In this document: piece by piece, positions 24,005 to 34,652 of the stretch
How positions within the stretch are numbered: the first letter of the stretch is position 1
Layout of the letters: the number at the start of each line of letters is the position of its first letter
DNA from: Helichrysum umbraculigerum
Lineage: Eukaryota > Streptophyta > Magnoliopsida > Asterales > Asteraceae
Direction of reading: 5' to 3'
Assembly: GCA_949592205.1 (NCBI GenBank)
Contig: CATIUR010000001.1
Span: 337,533,250 to 337,597,249 of the forward strand
DNA length: 64,000 nt
The notes under the pieces: generated by a model
The model's database searches: none
Told to the model about the DNA's origin: nothing
What the model saw: only the letters and a program-made list of their open reading frames with translations
Program-made: the position numbers and the translations under genes

Positions 24005-24440
24005 GATGCTGAGTAAGAAAGAACAAGGAAATGAAATAAGATACTAGTCCGAGTGTGATGTACTAGTGGTGTGTTTGTCATCCCAAGACAAAACGTTAGA
24101 GAGAAAGAGGCCTATATTTATATAATATAATATAGCCTAAAGTTGTAATGAAGTCTATTCATGTAAATATATGTATATCACATAATCACCTATTGAGTGT
24201 CTAGCACAAACGTGTTTTGAGTCCCGTTTCTCTCGAGGTCAGAGTCAACTAATGCATTCCTGTTCAACATAACTCTTTCAGATTTCACATCATCTTTCTC
24301 TAATTGTACATAGTTGATCAGGCTATGTTAAATTAAAGTCGTATGATGTAATCCCTGAAGTAGTCATAACTAATAAGGAATACTGCCTAACGGTCATAGT
24401 CTAGGCCCACTAAATGCAACCTAGTTCACTATAACCTTAG

Positions 24441-24453
24441 GCTCTGATACCAA
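24441..24453 (-). other. Primer-binding site of the Tekay element
   Basis: On the minus strand it reads TTGGTATCAGAGC just inside the 5' LTR, the initiator tRNA-Met primer site common in plant elements. Confidence 0.9.
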
Positions 24454-24455
24454 TC

Positions 24456-27024
24456 TGTGGCACCCCCAAATTTAATGATTTGCGGAAGCTTGATTTGGGT
24501 GTCACTAATCAATATACAAAGCACATAAGATATAATGAACGACCACTATATGCGTCGTTTTAAACTTGTATAGATAAAGTAAATGTTTACATCAAAATAT
24601 TGTTACATTAGCTCGGTTCCTGAAATTTAGAGATTACATAGCATAATTACTTTTACAAAATATAATAATGCAGTCCAATCTCTAGTTGTATGTATGCTGA
24701 CTCGAGCTAATAATTCCTGCTTGTGCAGCCAAACTACTGCTGGGTACCTGTGATAAATACTAAAATGGGTCAGCGAAAACGCTGGTGAGCTCACAGGTTT
24801 GTATGTCAATGTATAGTTGTAAGAACCGCAAGATTTATATTGAATTTAAAATGCAATTAAGCAAAATAAAAGTTATACTGTCCATGAGCACATAGTCTGA
24901 GCTTAACTTGATTTGTCAGGCCCACTTAAGGAAACCTAACTTGAAATGCCTCCTACGAGTGCCTAATCAACACTCGTCTTCCCAAATGCTAATACATCCG
25001 TTTGACCGGTTAGTGCGTGCTAACCCGGATGAGGATTGTCAATCCCATATGATATCATATACTAACATTCACGCTATAAATACTAGAGACTATGCTATGG
25101 AGGACTTTAAATTGATTAGCTTGAAACTCATGTAGTATTTGAAGTTTGGCACTTGCGTTCTACTTGTAAAACAAAATGAAGTAGTAATATCACACCCCTA
25201 GTAAAAGTAGTGAAAATGGGGCCATGAAACTCACCTGGTTCTTGAAGTGTTTAACTTAATAAACTTGAAGTAATTAGATGTGAGTTGGTGTCCAAAGGCT
25301 TGAAACCTGAATGTGTCCACGACACTTAAATTGTCATTAATTGTATTGGTATCTCGAAAGACTACCATTGGAATTGTTTGTCCAACTTAATGTCCAAATT
25401 ACCCCGATTTGGTTGTTTGTATAGTTACAAGTTACAACGACTTGTTTGATTGAATTGTTCCAAGTTACAATAACTTAGTTGAATTGTCTTTTGAAAACGC
25501 GTACGGCACGTTGGTGATTAGTTGGAATAAAAGTGTTGTTGTTGTCGTCTTGTTTTTGAAGTGTTACACTTGAAGTATAAGTCCCATTATGTTCTAAAAG
25601 TCGTATTGTATAAGCATTTGAAGTTGTATAAGCTCGACATTTGGTGTAAAAATGTGCTTACGGAGTCTAAGTACAGGGGTCCGGGGGCAGCGCCCCTGGT
25701 TAGCGGGGTCCAAGGGGCGGCAGCCCCTGGCGGGGTCCAAGGGGCAGAGCCCCTGGCTGGGGTCGAGCTGCCAGGTCAGCTTGGAAAATTTTTATTTCTA
25801 CTATATTGCTTTAAGGAAAAACGCATCTGGACTTGAATTTGGGTGAAATCAAGTGATAAAATTTCGAGCCTCGACACTTAGTAAAAAATCTGTGTTTTCG
25901 AGGTTCTGGTTTGTGCGACGTTGGGTGCGACGTCGCAGATTCCTGACTGCGACGTTGGGCACGGCGTCGCTATGTGCGACTTTCGCAATTTAATGCGACG
26001 TAAGGGTTTGCGTCGCTAAGTGCGACGTAGGGCGCTGCGTCGCTAATGCGACGTAGGGGATATAGTGCGACGTAGGTCGCTGCGTCGCATTTGCTCCAGG
26101 CCAAATGCGACGTACGGAGTCTGATCGGAGTTTCAACTTCAAAACCGCATTTTCCGGCCATCGATTGGCCTAATATTTTTACCCAACCCATTTTAGGACA
26201 TTACAAGGTTATACAAACAACTAGCAAGTTATAAAACTTAAAAACGAGAGTTTTCGGAGTTGTGTCGGAAACTTACAAATCGCCGAAATGAAATTCCGGA
26301 AAGATAGGATTGTAGATCGCGAAGTGGTGAACGTTTTATTCCGAAAGGGCTTGAAGATCCGAGGTCGTTTAGCGTGTTTATTTTACGATTTTCGTTGATG
26401 GTGGTTTGTGGTTTGTTTGAGAGAAAAATGAAAGAGGAGGGAGTAAGAGAGAGAAGAAAGAAAATAAAATGAAAGAAAAGGGGATAAGGTGGTGGAGGTT
26501 AAATCCCCACCTTTTTCAGTTCACGCACTGCGCTCCGTGCGATGTTCGTTGTCTCCGTCGTTTAAACGTTAAATATTTATTTTCTAAGTTTTAATATGCG
26601 TTCTAAAATACGAATAATTATTCAGTATTTTTTTGTTGAAGTATTTTACTAAACATTTAGTAGTTATATTATAAACGGTGATTTGTCTCATTTTGTTTGC
26701 GAATTTACATTTTATTCGCGTTTATATTAATTGTGTGATAAAACTTGGATTCTCAATATTATTGACATAATATTTTTAAGCACGATAACGTCATTAATAA
26801 TCCTTGTATTACTCAATAAAATTGTTCACCAACGTCCGTATATATTAAATCGAATTACATTCGATTTTGAAGCTCGTACAATTTAAACAAATCGCATAAT
26901 TGTAGATATATATTCAACAATATATATAATAATTGATACATTAATTAGCCTAACACAGAACTAATTACATGTATTAAAACTTGATTAGGCACTAAATTAT
27001 AGTCCTAAATTGACGGGTGTCACA
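24456..27024 (-). repeat. 5' LTR (right copy) of the Tekay element
   Basis: It is the same length as 16975-19543 with only two noticed changes (near 24614 and 26321). It carries the hairpin array at about 25671-25771 and the 22-nt dyad array at 25915-26088. TSD CCTGG follows. Confidence 0.95.
25915..26088. repeat. Second copy of the 22-nt dyad array (Tekay 5' LTR)
   Basis: It has the same five GCGACGT-N8-(A/G)CGTCGC units as at 18434-18607, shifted by 7481 bases. Confidence 0.85.
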
Positions 27025-27132
27025 CCTGGTGAAGCACAAAAGGCAGATATTCTCACAAAACCATTAGCTCGAACCAAGTTCAAGGAAATGCGGAGCTTGA
27101 TCGGGATCGAAGACGTCTCTAGAAGGACTTAG
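27025..27132 (+). pseudogene. C-terminal end of the Ale-like copia RNase H
   Basis: After the Tekay element the frame resumes in phase through the segment ADILTKPLARTKFKEM, the typical copia pol C terminus, and stops at TAG 27130-27132. It proves that the Tekay element inserted into this ORF. A purine-rich ATTCGGGGGTGAT precedes the LTR. Confidence 0.9.
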
Positions 27133-27147
27133 AGATTCGGGGGTGAT

Positions 27148-27396
27148 TGTTGGATCCTAAAGTCGTGGGATCCAAACACTTGGGGAACAAGTAATTGATT
27201 TTAATTATGGAAACAAAAGAATAAGTCGGTTAAGTACAGTCTAATACAAGTCGGTAATTAGATCTATATATATACATCTTAATCGAGATTTAGGGTTAAG
27301 ATTTTACAATTGTAAACAGTCGGTTTTGAGCTATTTTCCGATTAATCAAAGTGTGGTTTGATTCATTGTTTGCAATTACGTTTTTCTATTCTTTAA
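27148..27396 (+). repeat. 3' LTR of the Ale-like copia element
   Basis: It starts TGTTGGATCC directly after the polypurine-like tract and ends ATTCTTTAA. Its last 128 bp match the start of the window. About 249 bp is a typical short copia LTR. The usual terminal CA is not evident, so the exact end is uncertain by a few bases. Confidence 0.8.
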
Positions 27397-28540
27397 AACC
27401 AAAGTATTTATTGATGTCTATAATCCAAATGTTGATATATAAAAAGAATTTGGATGACAATCATTATCAAATAATTAAAGGAGCTAGATCCACAACTTAA
27501 TTCTCAACTTTCTTGAATTTGACTTTTATAAAGTTAAACCATAAAGTCTATGTACATGTCTTGAAAGTCAACAAAATGCATGTAAAAATCTGAATACATG
27601 TATAATGTATATATAGACATATCTTTAGTTAACAAAAGAATATAATGGCTAAGTATTCAATAAAGAATGTATACCTTTAATTGGAAGCATCTAATAATGT
27701 TATACACATAGAAGTTTGCTTAAACTAAATCACTTTCTGACTCCATTCTTCAAGAGTAATAGCACTTAGTTCCTCCAAATGACTTCTATCTTTAATAACC
27801 ACAATTGTGAATCTCTCTTAGTTTATACTACGATTGGAATGGTAAAAAGGAACAAGAAACAACCTTCATTTCATAGCTAGTAATTTGAGAGTTAGTCAAC
27901 ACTCTATTCATAGGTTAGAGATGACACATGTGGTCTATAAACCACAATAAGATGTACACTTGGTGACATTCCAAAACAGCCAATAAATTTACATATTCTA
28001 TATCTAGAAAGTATCGACATGCACTCATGCATTTAAAGATAGTATCTTATACTTAGATGACTTGTACTCTCAATTCCATGTAAGTAATCGATTTTTTATA
28101 TAGATGCTCTCAAATAAGTGAATAACTATGTACATAATTGATATTTATGTAGTATGATAACTGTATATTATATTTAAATACTAATCAACTCTATTCAATA
28201 TTATTTTAAATTTTAGTTTACTTGTAAGTAGGTTGTGATTTTAACCTTATAAACTTGCTAAGTTTCCTAATAGCTTAACCACTTGTCACGTTTTAGGACA
28301 AGAGTATGCTCTTGTGAGATCATAAGTCAAGGTACAACTTACCATAGCATATGTTACTCGTACTACTAGCAAGACTAAGATTTTGTCAATTTTAGAAGTA
28401 CAAATTTATATAGCTTACACATTTAGATCTCAAATTGTACACAAAATATTACAATGAGATCATTTGTAATCAGTTTAATAGATTACATACGCGTTCATTT
28501 TACTTATAATTGAGAAGTTTGATTTCGGGTCGTTACATAC
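27397..28540. other. AT-rich intergenic DNA, no feature recognised
   Basis: No supported ORF, repeat pair or RNA gene is seen. It is probably host spacer between the Ale-like element and the MITE cluster. Confidence 0.6.
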
Positions 28541-28544
28541 AGTT

Positions 28545-28757
28545 CCATTGAGAACACCTTTGAAATAAGAACAGCTAAGACTACCTCATATCGCACAACT
28601 AACCGACAAAATCGCTTTTTCGATTTTTATGCATTTTTAAAAATGTACATTATTTTTTCTTTGCATATTTATGATGCATGAATGTGAATCTAATGATTTT
28701 ATTTTATATAGTGTGCATTTGAGGTGTTCTTATTTTAGAAGTGTTCTTATTTAATCC

Positions 28758-28763
<6 letters not shown>
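28545..28763. mobile_element. Possible MITE with AAGAACAC terminal repeats
   Basis: The left side has GAGAACACCTTTGAAATAAGAACA. The right side reads, inverted, AAGAACACTTCTAAAATAAGAACA. Ends and target duplication are not clear; the right end merges into the AT microsatellite. Confidence 0.4.

Positions 28764-28820
<57 letters not shown>
28763..28820. repeat. (AT)n microsatellite
   Basis: It is an uninterrupted run of TA dinucleotides of more than 50 bases. Confidence 0.95.
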
Positions 28821-28824
<4 letters not shown>

Positions 28825-28845
28825 AAATAATTAAGGAGAAATCTA

Positions 28846-29057
28846 AACGTAGCTCTTAAGGATACAGTTAAAATTACTATATTTAAAATCTTAAACTCTG
28901 TTGAATTAATTATAAAGTATGAACATTCCTTTTTAATATAAGTTTCCTTATTTAACTTTGGTAAAAGTATTTATTCATGATAGTTGTGAGTTATAATTAT
29001 GGAATTAAGTTAAAAATATTATGATTAACTATAGTCCTAAGGGCTATAGTTAGCATC
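28846..29057. mobile_element. Possible small MITE
   Basis: The left end AACGTAGCTCTTAAGGATACAGTTAA and the inverted right end AACTATAGCCCTTAGGACTATAGTTAA are imperfect terminal inverted repeats around AT-rich sequence. No target duplication is established. Confidence 0.4.
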
Positions 29058-29236
29058 TTCTAATAATTTAAGATAAAAGTTTTATTCACATAATTTTACA
29101 CAAAAAAGATTGTAATATGTTAATTACCTAGATCAAATTATATTATACTAGCAGATACCCGCGCAAAGCAGTGAGGTATTTATTCCGTTTAATCTTATTA
29201 TATAAGTATTTCATAATAAATTAAATTTCATCACTA

Positions 29237-29480
29237 CCCCCGTCTCAAATTAATTGTCCAGTTTTGACTTTTTGAAGTTTTTATTTTTTAAATTTGACAT
29301 TAAATACTTTTGTTTGTGTTATATAATACTTGATGCAAAATATATGAATGGATTGGATTTTTTAATGTATTTTCATTGGTATAATTTTCATCAAGTATAA
29401 CATAACACAAAAAAAAAATATTTAAGGTCAAAGTTGAAAAAAAAAGACTTAACATAATAATTATTTTGGGACGGAGGGAG
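29237..29480. mobile_element. Stowaway-type MITE (Tc1/mariner-like)
   Basis: The ends read CCCCCGTCTCAAATTAA on the left and, inverted, CTCCCTCCGTCCCAAAATAA on the right, flanked by TA on both sides. About 244 bp, no coding capacity, with long internal inverted similarity. This is the classic plant Stowaway form. Confidence 0.8.
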
Positions 29481-29626
29481 TATATATGTATGATGATATG
29501 ATATAATAGAATTCAATGTCTAATACAAATAATATAGAATATTAATATAATATTTCGTATATATTAAATATTTTTGTTTGTGTTATATAATACTTGATGC
29601 AAAATATATGAATGGATTGGATTATA
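29304..29626. repeat. Partial internal MITE segment duplicated just outside it
   Basis: About 55 bp at 29304-29358 (TTTGTTTGTGTTATATAATA and on) recurs almost exactly at 29571-29626, outside the 3' end of the Stowaway element. It may be a second, truncated copy. Confidence 0.7.
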
Positions 29627-29852
29627 TGTGTATGAATATTTTGGTTCTCTTATTCACAATTAATTTTATTTTATTATGTGGGTTTGAGTTATTTCCAAAT
29701 GCACATTTGTTAATCATGAAAAAAATTTCATTAGTTAGGGATAGTTTAGTCTATATTATTGAATATCTATATTATTGAATATATGGGTATTCATGTAATT
29801 TTCGTTCTTTAAAAATTCAAGGCATTTAAGAAAATGACTAAACCTTTTATAA

Positions 29853-30573
29853 GAGCATCTCCAATGTGTTCACCATTTGTACCTTTTTGCACTATAATAA
29901 TGCAAAAGTGAAAAAAATGCACTCCAATGTATGCACTAAACATTACACTATTATAGTGCAGTCAAAAGTCAATGCATTTTTACACTATATTTGATGTAGC
30001 ACTAAACTTAGCACTAAAACACTATTCACATTATAATAATAATATAATGATTAATAGATGGATCCATATAAACCACGTACTGCATAATTAAGGAGTATTT
30101 TGTTCTTGTTTTTTTTTTTTATGAAACTGTGATACAGGTAGCAAATATAAAAACTCATATACTATTCTTTTATAACAATCAATAAGTCGTAACACTAAAT
30201 ATTAGTATTATTTTTTTTTACTCTGGAACCACCTGTGTTTATGTATATATGTATACATAAAAAAGTGTAAACATAATAATTGTAATTTTCTTATTAAATA
30301 TTGTATGATAATACTATTTATATGATCATTTAAATTTACAGAAGATTAGTCTTGAACTAAATAAAGGTATTAAGTAAAATAAAAATATTGGAGTACGTTA
30401 TATTATTTAATTATGTGTTTTAAATCAATTAAATAAGATTTAATGTAAAAATTTAGTGTAACACATTGGAGCAACCTTTTTTTCAGTGCAAGCATATTCC
30501 ATAAAAATTCTCATTTTGCACTAAAATAGTTATAATTTACCACACTATTTTAGTGCACATATTTAAGATGCTC
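29853..30573. mobile_element. PIF/Harbinger-like MITE, about 720 bp
   Basis: It starts GAGCATCTCC and ends GATGCTC, flanked by TAA on both sides (29850-29852 and 30574-30576). The interior is AT-rich with repeated TTTTGCAC/TAGTGCA motifs near both ends. No transposase. Confidence 0.65.
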
Positions 30574-30829
30574 TAAGGGTGTAAGATAAGATAAGATATT
30601 TTAATTTTTTATCCTTAAATTTTCACTCTATACCATCATCGGTTCACGTAAGTTTCTATTTAAAAAAAAAAGTTTGTTGCCTTAAACATTTCTCAGTTTT
30701 TGATGGATTAACTTATCAAAATAAAAATAAAATAAAAAAAAGTTAACTGATTATTATCCATGGACTTTAATATTTTTAATTTAAAATTATACTAGTAATA
30801 AACATTACGTCGAGGTCACATCATATCAT

Positions 30830-31210
30830 ACTCCCATAAACAAGAAGAAAGATATTGGTTAATTTAGTAATTACCCATACTCAGACACTTCCTTTTCCTT
30901 CCAATTTCTCCATCAAATTCTTCCATTTCCTTCACCGATTCCTTCAAAATTAATTCGATTTCAACAATTAGGTCACTTTGAATCAATTCTATTTCACGTA
31001 TATCCGATTTTCCCCAATTGATACCTAAAAAATCAGAATATTTCTATATTCATCGATCAATTTCTATTAATCGAAGATGCTAGATGCAGAAACTGAATCG
31101 GTGTATTGAAAATCAGCAATTACGTCTCACTATTTAATTGCAGGTGTATCAATCTGTACTGAAGGAGTTAGGGTTTTGATTTTATTTGAAATATTGTTGC
31201 GATCGGTGAC
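30830..31210 (+). promoter_or_regulatory. Upstream and 5' leader region of the phosphatase gene
   Basis: A pyrimidine-rich stretch from about 30885 looks like a 5' UTR. A TTAATTGCAG acceptor-like site at 31134-31143 suggests a possible leader intron. The exact transcription start cannot be set from sequence alone. Confidence 0.4.
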
Positions 31211-32871
31211 ATGAAGATCGAAGATTTAGACGATTCCTCAATCGTTGAACCTACCGTTGACTATGATTATAAACGGCAGATTGTTGCCGTTGATGCTAAG
31301 CGAGCGTTAGTCGGTGCCGGAGCTCGGATCCTGTTTTACCCGACGCTTTTGTATAATGTTTTCCGGAATAAAATTCAATCTGAATTTAGATGGTGGGATC
31401 AAGTTGATCAGGTATATACTTTATTTCTGATTATAATTAATACGATTGATTATATGATTATATTTTATGTATTTTGATTGATGTTATTATGTGTGATTGG
31501 ATATCAGATTGATTGTTAGGGTTATGTTGACATTTAAATAGTTGAGCAGTTTTGGAAACTTGTAATTTAGGGTAAAGTTGATGCAAAAGCATTGGAATTG
31601 ATTTGATCATGTTAATGGTGTAATCTAGATTGGCTTTGAAATCAGATAATTGTTGATTTGATTAAATTGGCTTTGTTTCTTTCCATCTTTATGCTTTAAA
31701 CAGTTTATATTGCTTGGTGCTGTTCCGTTCCCGAAGGACGTTCCGCGGTTGAAGCAGCTTGATGTTGGTGGTGTTATCACTCTTAACGAACCGTATGAGA
31801 CTCTGGTTCCCTCGTCTTTATATCGGGTAAGTTACTATCCTTGCACATGGTTCTTTTTAATGTACAAAGTATTACTTTTGGTCTTGTTGATGTTATTCAT
31901 TTTTGTTTATCGTATGTTTTAGGCTCATGGGATCGACCATCTTGTTATTCCTACTCGAGATTATCTGTTTGCTCCTTCATTTGTAGACATTGATCGAGCT
32001 GTAAATTTCATTCACGGTGAGTAAAGCATAGTGCCTTCCAATTCATTTTTTTTCCTATAAATATTAATTTGATGGGGTGTTGACTTGTACGTTTTGTGTG
32101 ATTACAGAGAATGCAACCTGTGGGAAAATCACATATGTGCACTGCAAAGCTGGAAGAGGAAGGAGTACAACAATCGTGCTTTGTTATTTGGTAAGTCTCA
32201 GTCATGATGTCGATAATCATATTTGTATAAGACCATTTGTAGGTTTTTAACTGGTGGTTTAGAATAACTGTCATCTGAACTCTTGAATTTGTTTAGATGA
32301 GTCGGGATTAAATTTTTTGCAGGTTGAATACAAACACATGACTCCAGCTTCTGCCTTGGAATATGTGCGATCTAGGCGGCCCAGAGTGCTCTTGGCACCC
32401 TCTCAATGGAAGGTTAGTCCCTGATCCTGCAAATCCTTTTGCTTTTCTGATTTTTGCGACTTGAAGTGGTAATACTTAGTTAGCAAGTAATAAATAGATA
32501 AGCAGAATCTGCTTGTGATTATCTAATGAGTTACTGTTCAGTTAATTAGGTTTTGTACCAACTGCGATAAAAATATGGGTGTTTGAAGGGATGTATTATA
32601 TTTATCCTCATGTATGCAGGCGGTGCAAGAATACAAGCATTGGCGGTCAGTATCAAGGACACTTCCATCTTCAGGGGATGCTGTGCTGATTACGAAAGCG
32701 GATTTGGAAGGGTACCATAGCCCGTCACAAGGCAACGAATTGGCTCTGGTTCCAAGGGTGGCAAGAACAAGTCCTATGATAGCAAAACTCTCTTGCCTCT
32801 TTGCATCGTTGAAAGTTTCTAGTGTCTCGGGTCCTGTCAGTTTGAAACTAACTGAGACACCTGCTTGTTAG
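31211..32871 (+). CDS. PTPMT1: PTPMT1-type dual-specificity phosphatase (six exons)
   Basis: Exons are 31211-31411, 31704-31826, 31923-32016, 32108-32190, 32323-32412 and 32620-32871. All introns are GT-AG and phases are consistent, giving 280 residues. The signature ITYVHCKAGRGRSTTIVLCYL contains HCX5R with the catalytic Cys and Arg, at about residue 150. GGVITLNEPYE and IPTRDYLFAPSF supply the conserved plant PTPMT core, with a DYLF segment likely holding the general acid region. Family members dephosphorylate phosphatidylglycerophosphate on the path to phosphatidylglycerol and cardiolipin, in mitochondria or plastids. The start is the first ATG in frame; I see no strong targeting peptide. 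It is the only host gene in the window and sits in the spacer between retrotransposon nests. Confidence 0.9.
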
Positions 32872-34140
32872 TTTTTAGTAGTCGTTGTTTGGATCATCAT
32901 GGAAATAGTTTCGCAAGAAGTGAACTATTTTTCATGCTTCCATGACCCTCCAGTTTTTTGTTCAGAGACGGGAGATGAGAAATAATCATGGAAGAAAGAA
33001 GAAACATGGATACTTTCTTAGCATTGTATCAATCGGTTTATCGTTGTGTATATATTTGTTTTCAGTTGGTGTTAACTTATGTTTTGTCATATGAATAAGC
33101 AATTTCGTATTTTAGCAAAAGTTTTTGCTTGTGCGTCTCTTTACTTGATAGATGTATGGTACCTAAACTCGTATCAATCAATCACTCTCAAAGCTCAATA
33201 CTAATGGCTACAATTAATACAATCACTTAATCATTAAATAATGTCCCTGTGTTTACGTTTCTGTGTGTGAGTTGAGGACCTTACTTGCACCATAAATGAT
33301 AGTATAACGTGTGGAAATCTCTTCTTGTATTCCAAAAAACTTTTCCATTAAGGGAGCTCACCCCATAGGTGACCTTTCTATACATGTTTTTAGAAAAAAG
33401 TCTTCCATCCGTCCCATTTCGAGTGACTTAGTTACTATTTTGAGTTATCGCAAATAAGTGCCCACTTTCATTTAACAACCGATCAACGGAAAATTTAGTG
33501 GATAGAGATGTTATTTGATTGGTGGAAAGTGTAGTTAATGGAGATTGCTAAAACTGTGTGTATAGTCAAACTGGACACTCTGACTCGAACGGAGTTGCTA
33601 TATGTTTTTGTGCGAGTTAAAAAGTATGATAACCTGACTTACAACTTTAATGATATAACGTCTCAAAAAAACTCATTTCTTATTGCCTGAAAACTTGTCT
33701 ACAAAGTGAGGTCAATATAATTGATTAAAAACTGCATATTCCATAATTGGCTAAAAAGAGAATAATACTCCGTATTCTGTAGGATATGTATTTTCTCATT
33801 AGATACCATTGCGCGCAGTCATTAAAACGAGTGCTGCTCGTGAGCAACTTTCTCGTTGAAATCAACTGTTACAAGTCAGACCACCGTTGCAGGAAACACA
33901 GTTTGAAGTCCATTGCACAAATTGTATGGCAACTTGGTTGACTGTTTGGCATATCTTGGTGACTCAAAAACAGATGTGATCTTTCAATAACCATCAAAAG
34001 GCTAAATGCTTGTCAAAAACTAAAAGCACACCTTCTCCATTAGTGGCAACTGTAGTAAGCTCTTTAGCTGTTACATTAATGGGTTTTGGTGCAAACTCAG
34101 GACTCCGTTTAGCAAAGTGGTCAAATATATAGATAAAAAC
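32872..34140. other. 3' UTR and intergenic spacer
   Basis: The phosphatase 3' UTR probably ends before about 33120. The rest is AT-rich and contains one decayed MITE (33396-33597). No other gene is supported. Confidence 0.6.
33396..33597. mobile_element. Decayed MITE resembling Stowaway
   Basis: The left CCATCCGTCCCATTTCGAGTGA and the inverted right CTCCGTTCGAGTCAGAGTGTCC are imperfect inverted repeats of the kind seen in plant Stowaway families. The target duplication is not clear. Confidence 0.5.
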
Positions 34141-34638
34141 TGTTGAGGATGTGAAATTCGGACAATATATATATATATAAACAATAATCAAATGGAATTA
34201 AATGGCTGAACATGGAGGAGGCTAACTCATGTCACGTGATTCCTAATTAATTGTTTTGGTGAGATAGTGGATGCTCACGTGATGGATATTATTTGGTAAC
34301 AGAATGTACAACGCGATTTATGCAGCGGCATTATATTGTCTTGCCGACTTATTCTTATTTCGCACTTAGTATATATTGTAACCCTATTATTGTATAAACC
34401 CTAAGCCATTAGATAATAAAGAAAACTCTCTCGGTTTGGCCCCGTGGACTAAACCAATCTCCAAGTTGGAGATTGGACATAACTACGTTAAATCCTTGTG
34501 TCGTTTACATTCTCGTATCGTATTTATTTATCTTGTTTTGCTTGTTTGATTGCTTTGTTAGCAATTGGTTATTCGTTTATTGTTGTGGGTACAATTGTGT
34601 TCGATTGTGCGCATTGTTTGAGTCCTAAATTCCTAACA
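34141..34638 (+). repeat. Copia-like LTR, 5' boundary uncertain
   Basis: It ends CCTAACA directly before a primer-binding site at 34641-34652. A TGTTGAGG at 34141 is a plausible start, but no second LTR is in the window to confirm it. TATTGTATAAACCC and AATAAAG near 34391-34421 look like transcription and polyadenylation signals. Confidence 0.55.
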
Positions 34639-34640
34639 AC

Positions 34641-34652
34641 TGGTATCAGAGC
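34641..34652 (+). other. Primer-binding site (initiator tRNA-Met type)
   Basis: TGGTATCAGAGC lies two bases after the LTR end. Confidence 0.85.

Larger units (their letters stand above)
16975..27024 (-). mobile_element. Young full-length Tekay-type Ty3/gypsy (chromovirus) element
   Basis: It lies on the minus strand between TSD CCTGG copies (16970-16974 and 27025-27029). The LTRs are 2569 bp each (16975-19543 and 24456-27024). I noticed only two differences between them by eye, pointing to a very recent insertion. On the minus strand the order is primer-binding site (24441-24453), gag, protease, reverse transcriptase, RNase H, integrase, chromodomain, polypurine tract (19544-19558). The Tekay/Del assignment is from the gag style and C-terminal chromodomain. 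The coding frame is broken only once, in RNase H (about 21256). Confidence 0.95.
1..27396 (+). mobile_element. Rearranged Ty1/copia element, Ale-like, host of two nested gypsy insertions
   Basis: The element is bounded by a 5' LTR cut off by the window start (1-131) and a 3' LTR at 27148-27396. Between them are copia pieces: an inverted integrase fragment (132-about 927), a short forward linker (about 927-1027), and reverse transcriptase plus RNase H (15441-16974, ending at 27025-27132). The reading frame resumes exactly after each nested insertion, which proves one original element. The YVDD reverse transcriptase and RNase H look Ale-like; the lineage is inferred from memory of the family. 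The usual primer-binding site and gag are missing. It was already defective, with the inversion and an 8-nt frameshift, or has decayed since. The Athila insertion (1028-15440) and the Tekay insertion (16975-27024) both post-date it. Confidence 0.85.

Noticed and set aside
29578..29778. 66-codon frame beside the Stowaway MITE
   Set aside because: Its start lies in a duplicated MITE segment and it resembles no known protein.
34641..34652. TGGTATCAGAGC and other tRNA-like words as possible tRNA genes
   Set aside because: Only the 3'-end complement is present next to an LTR, so these are primer-binding sites. No tRNA cloverleaf was seen.
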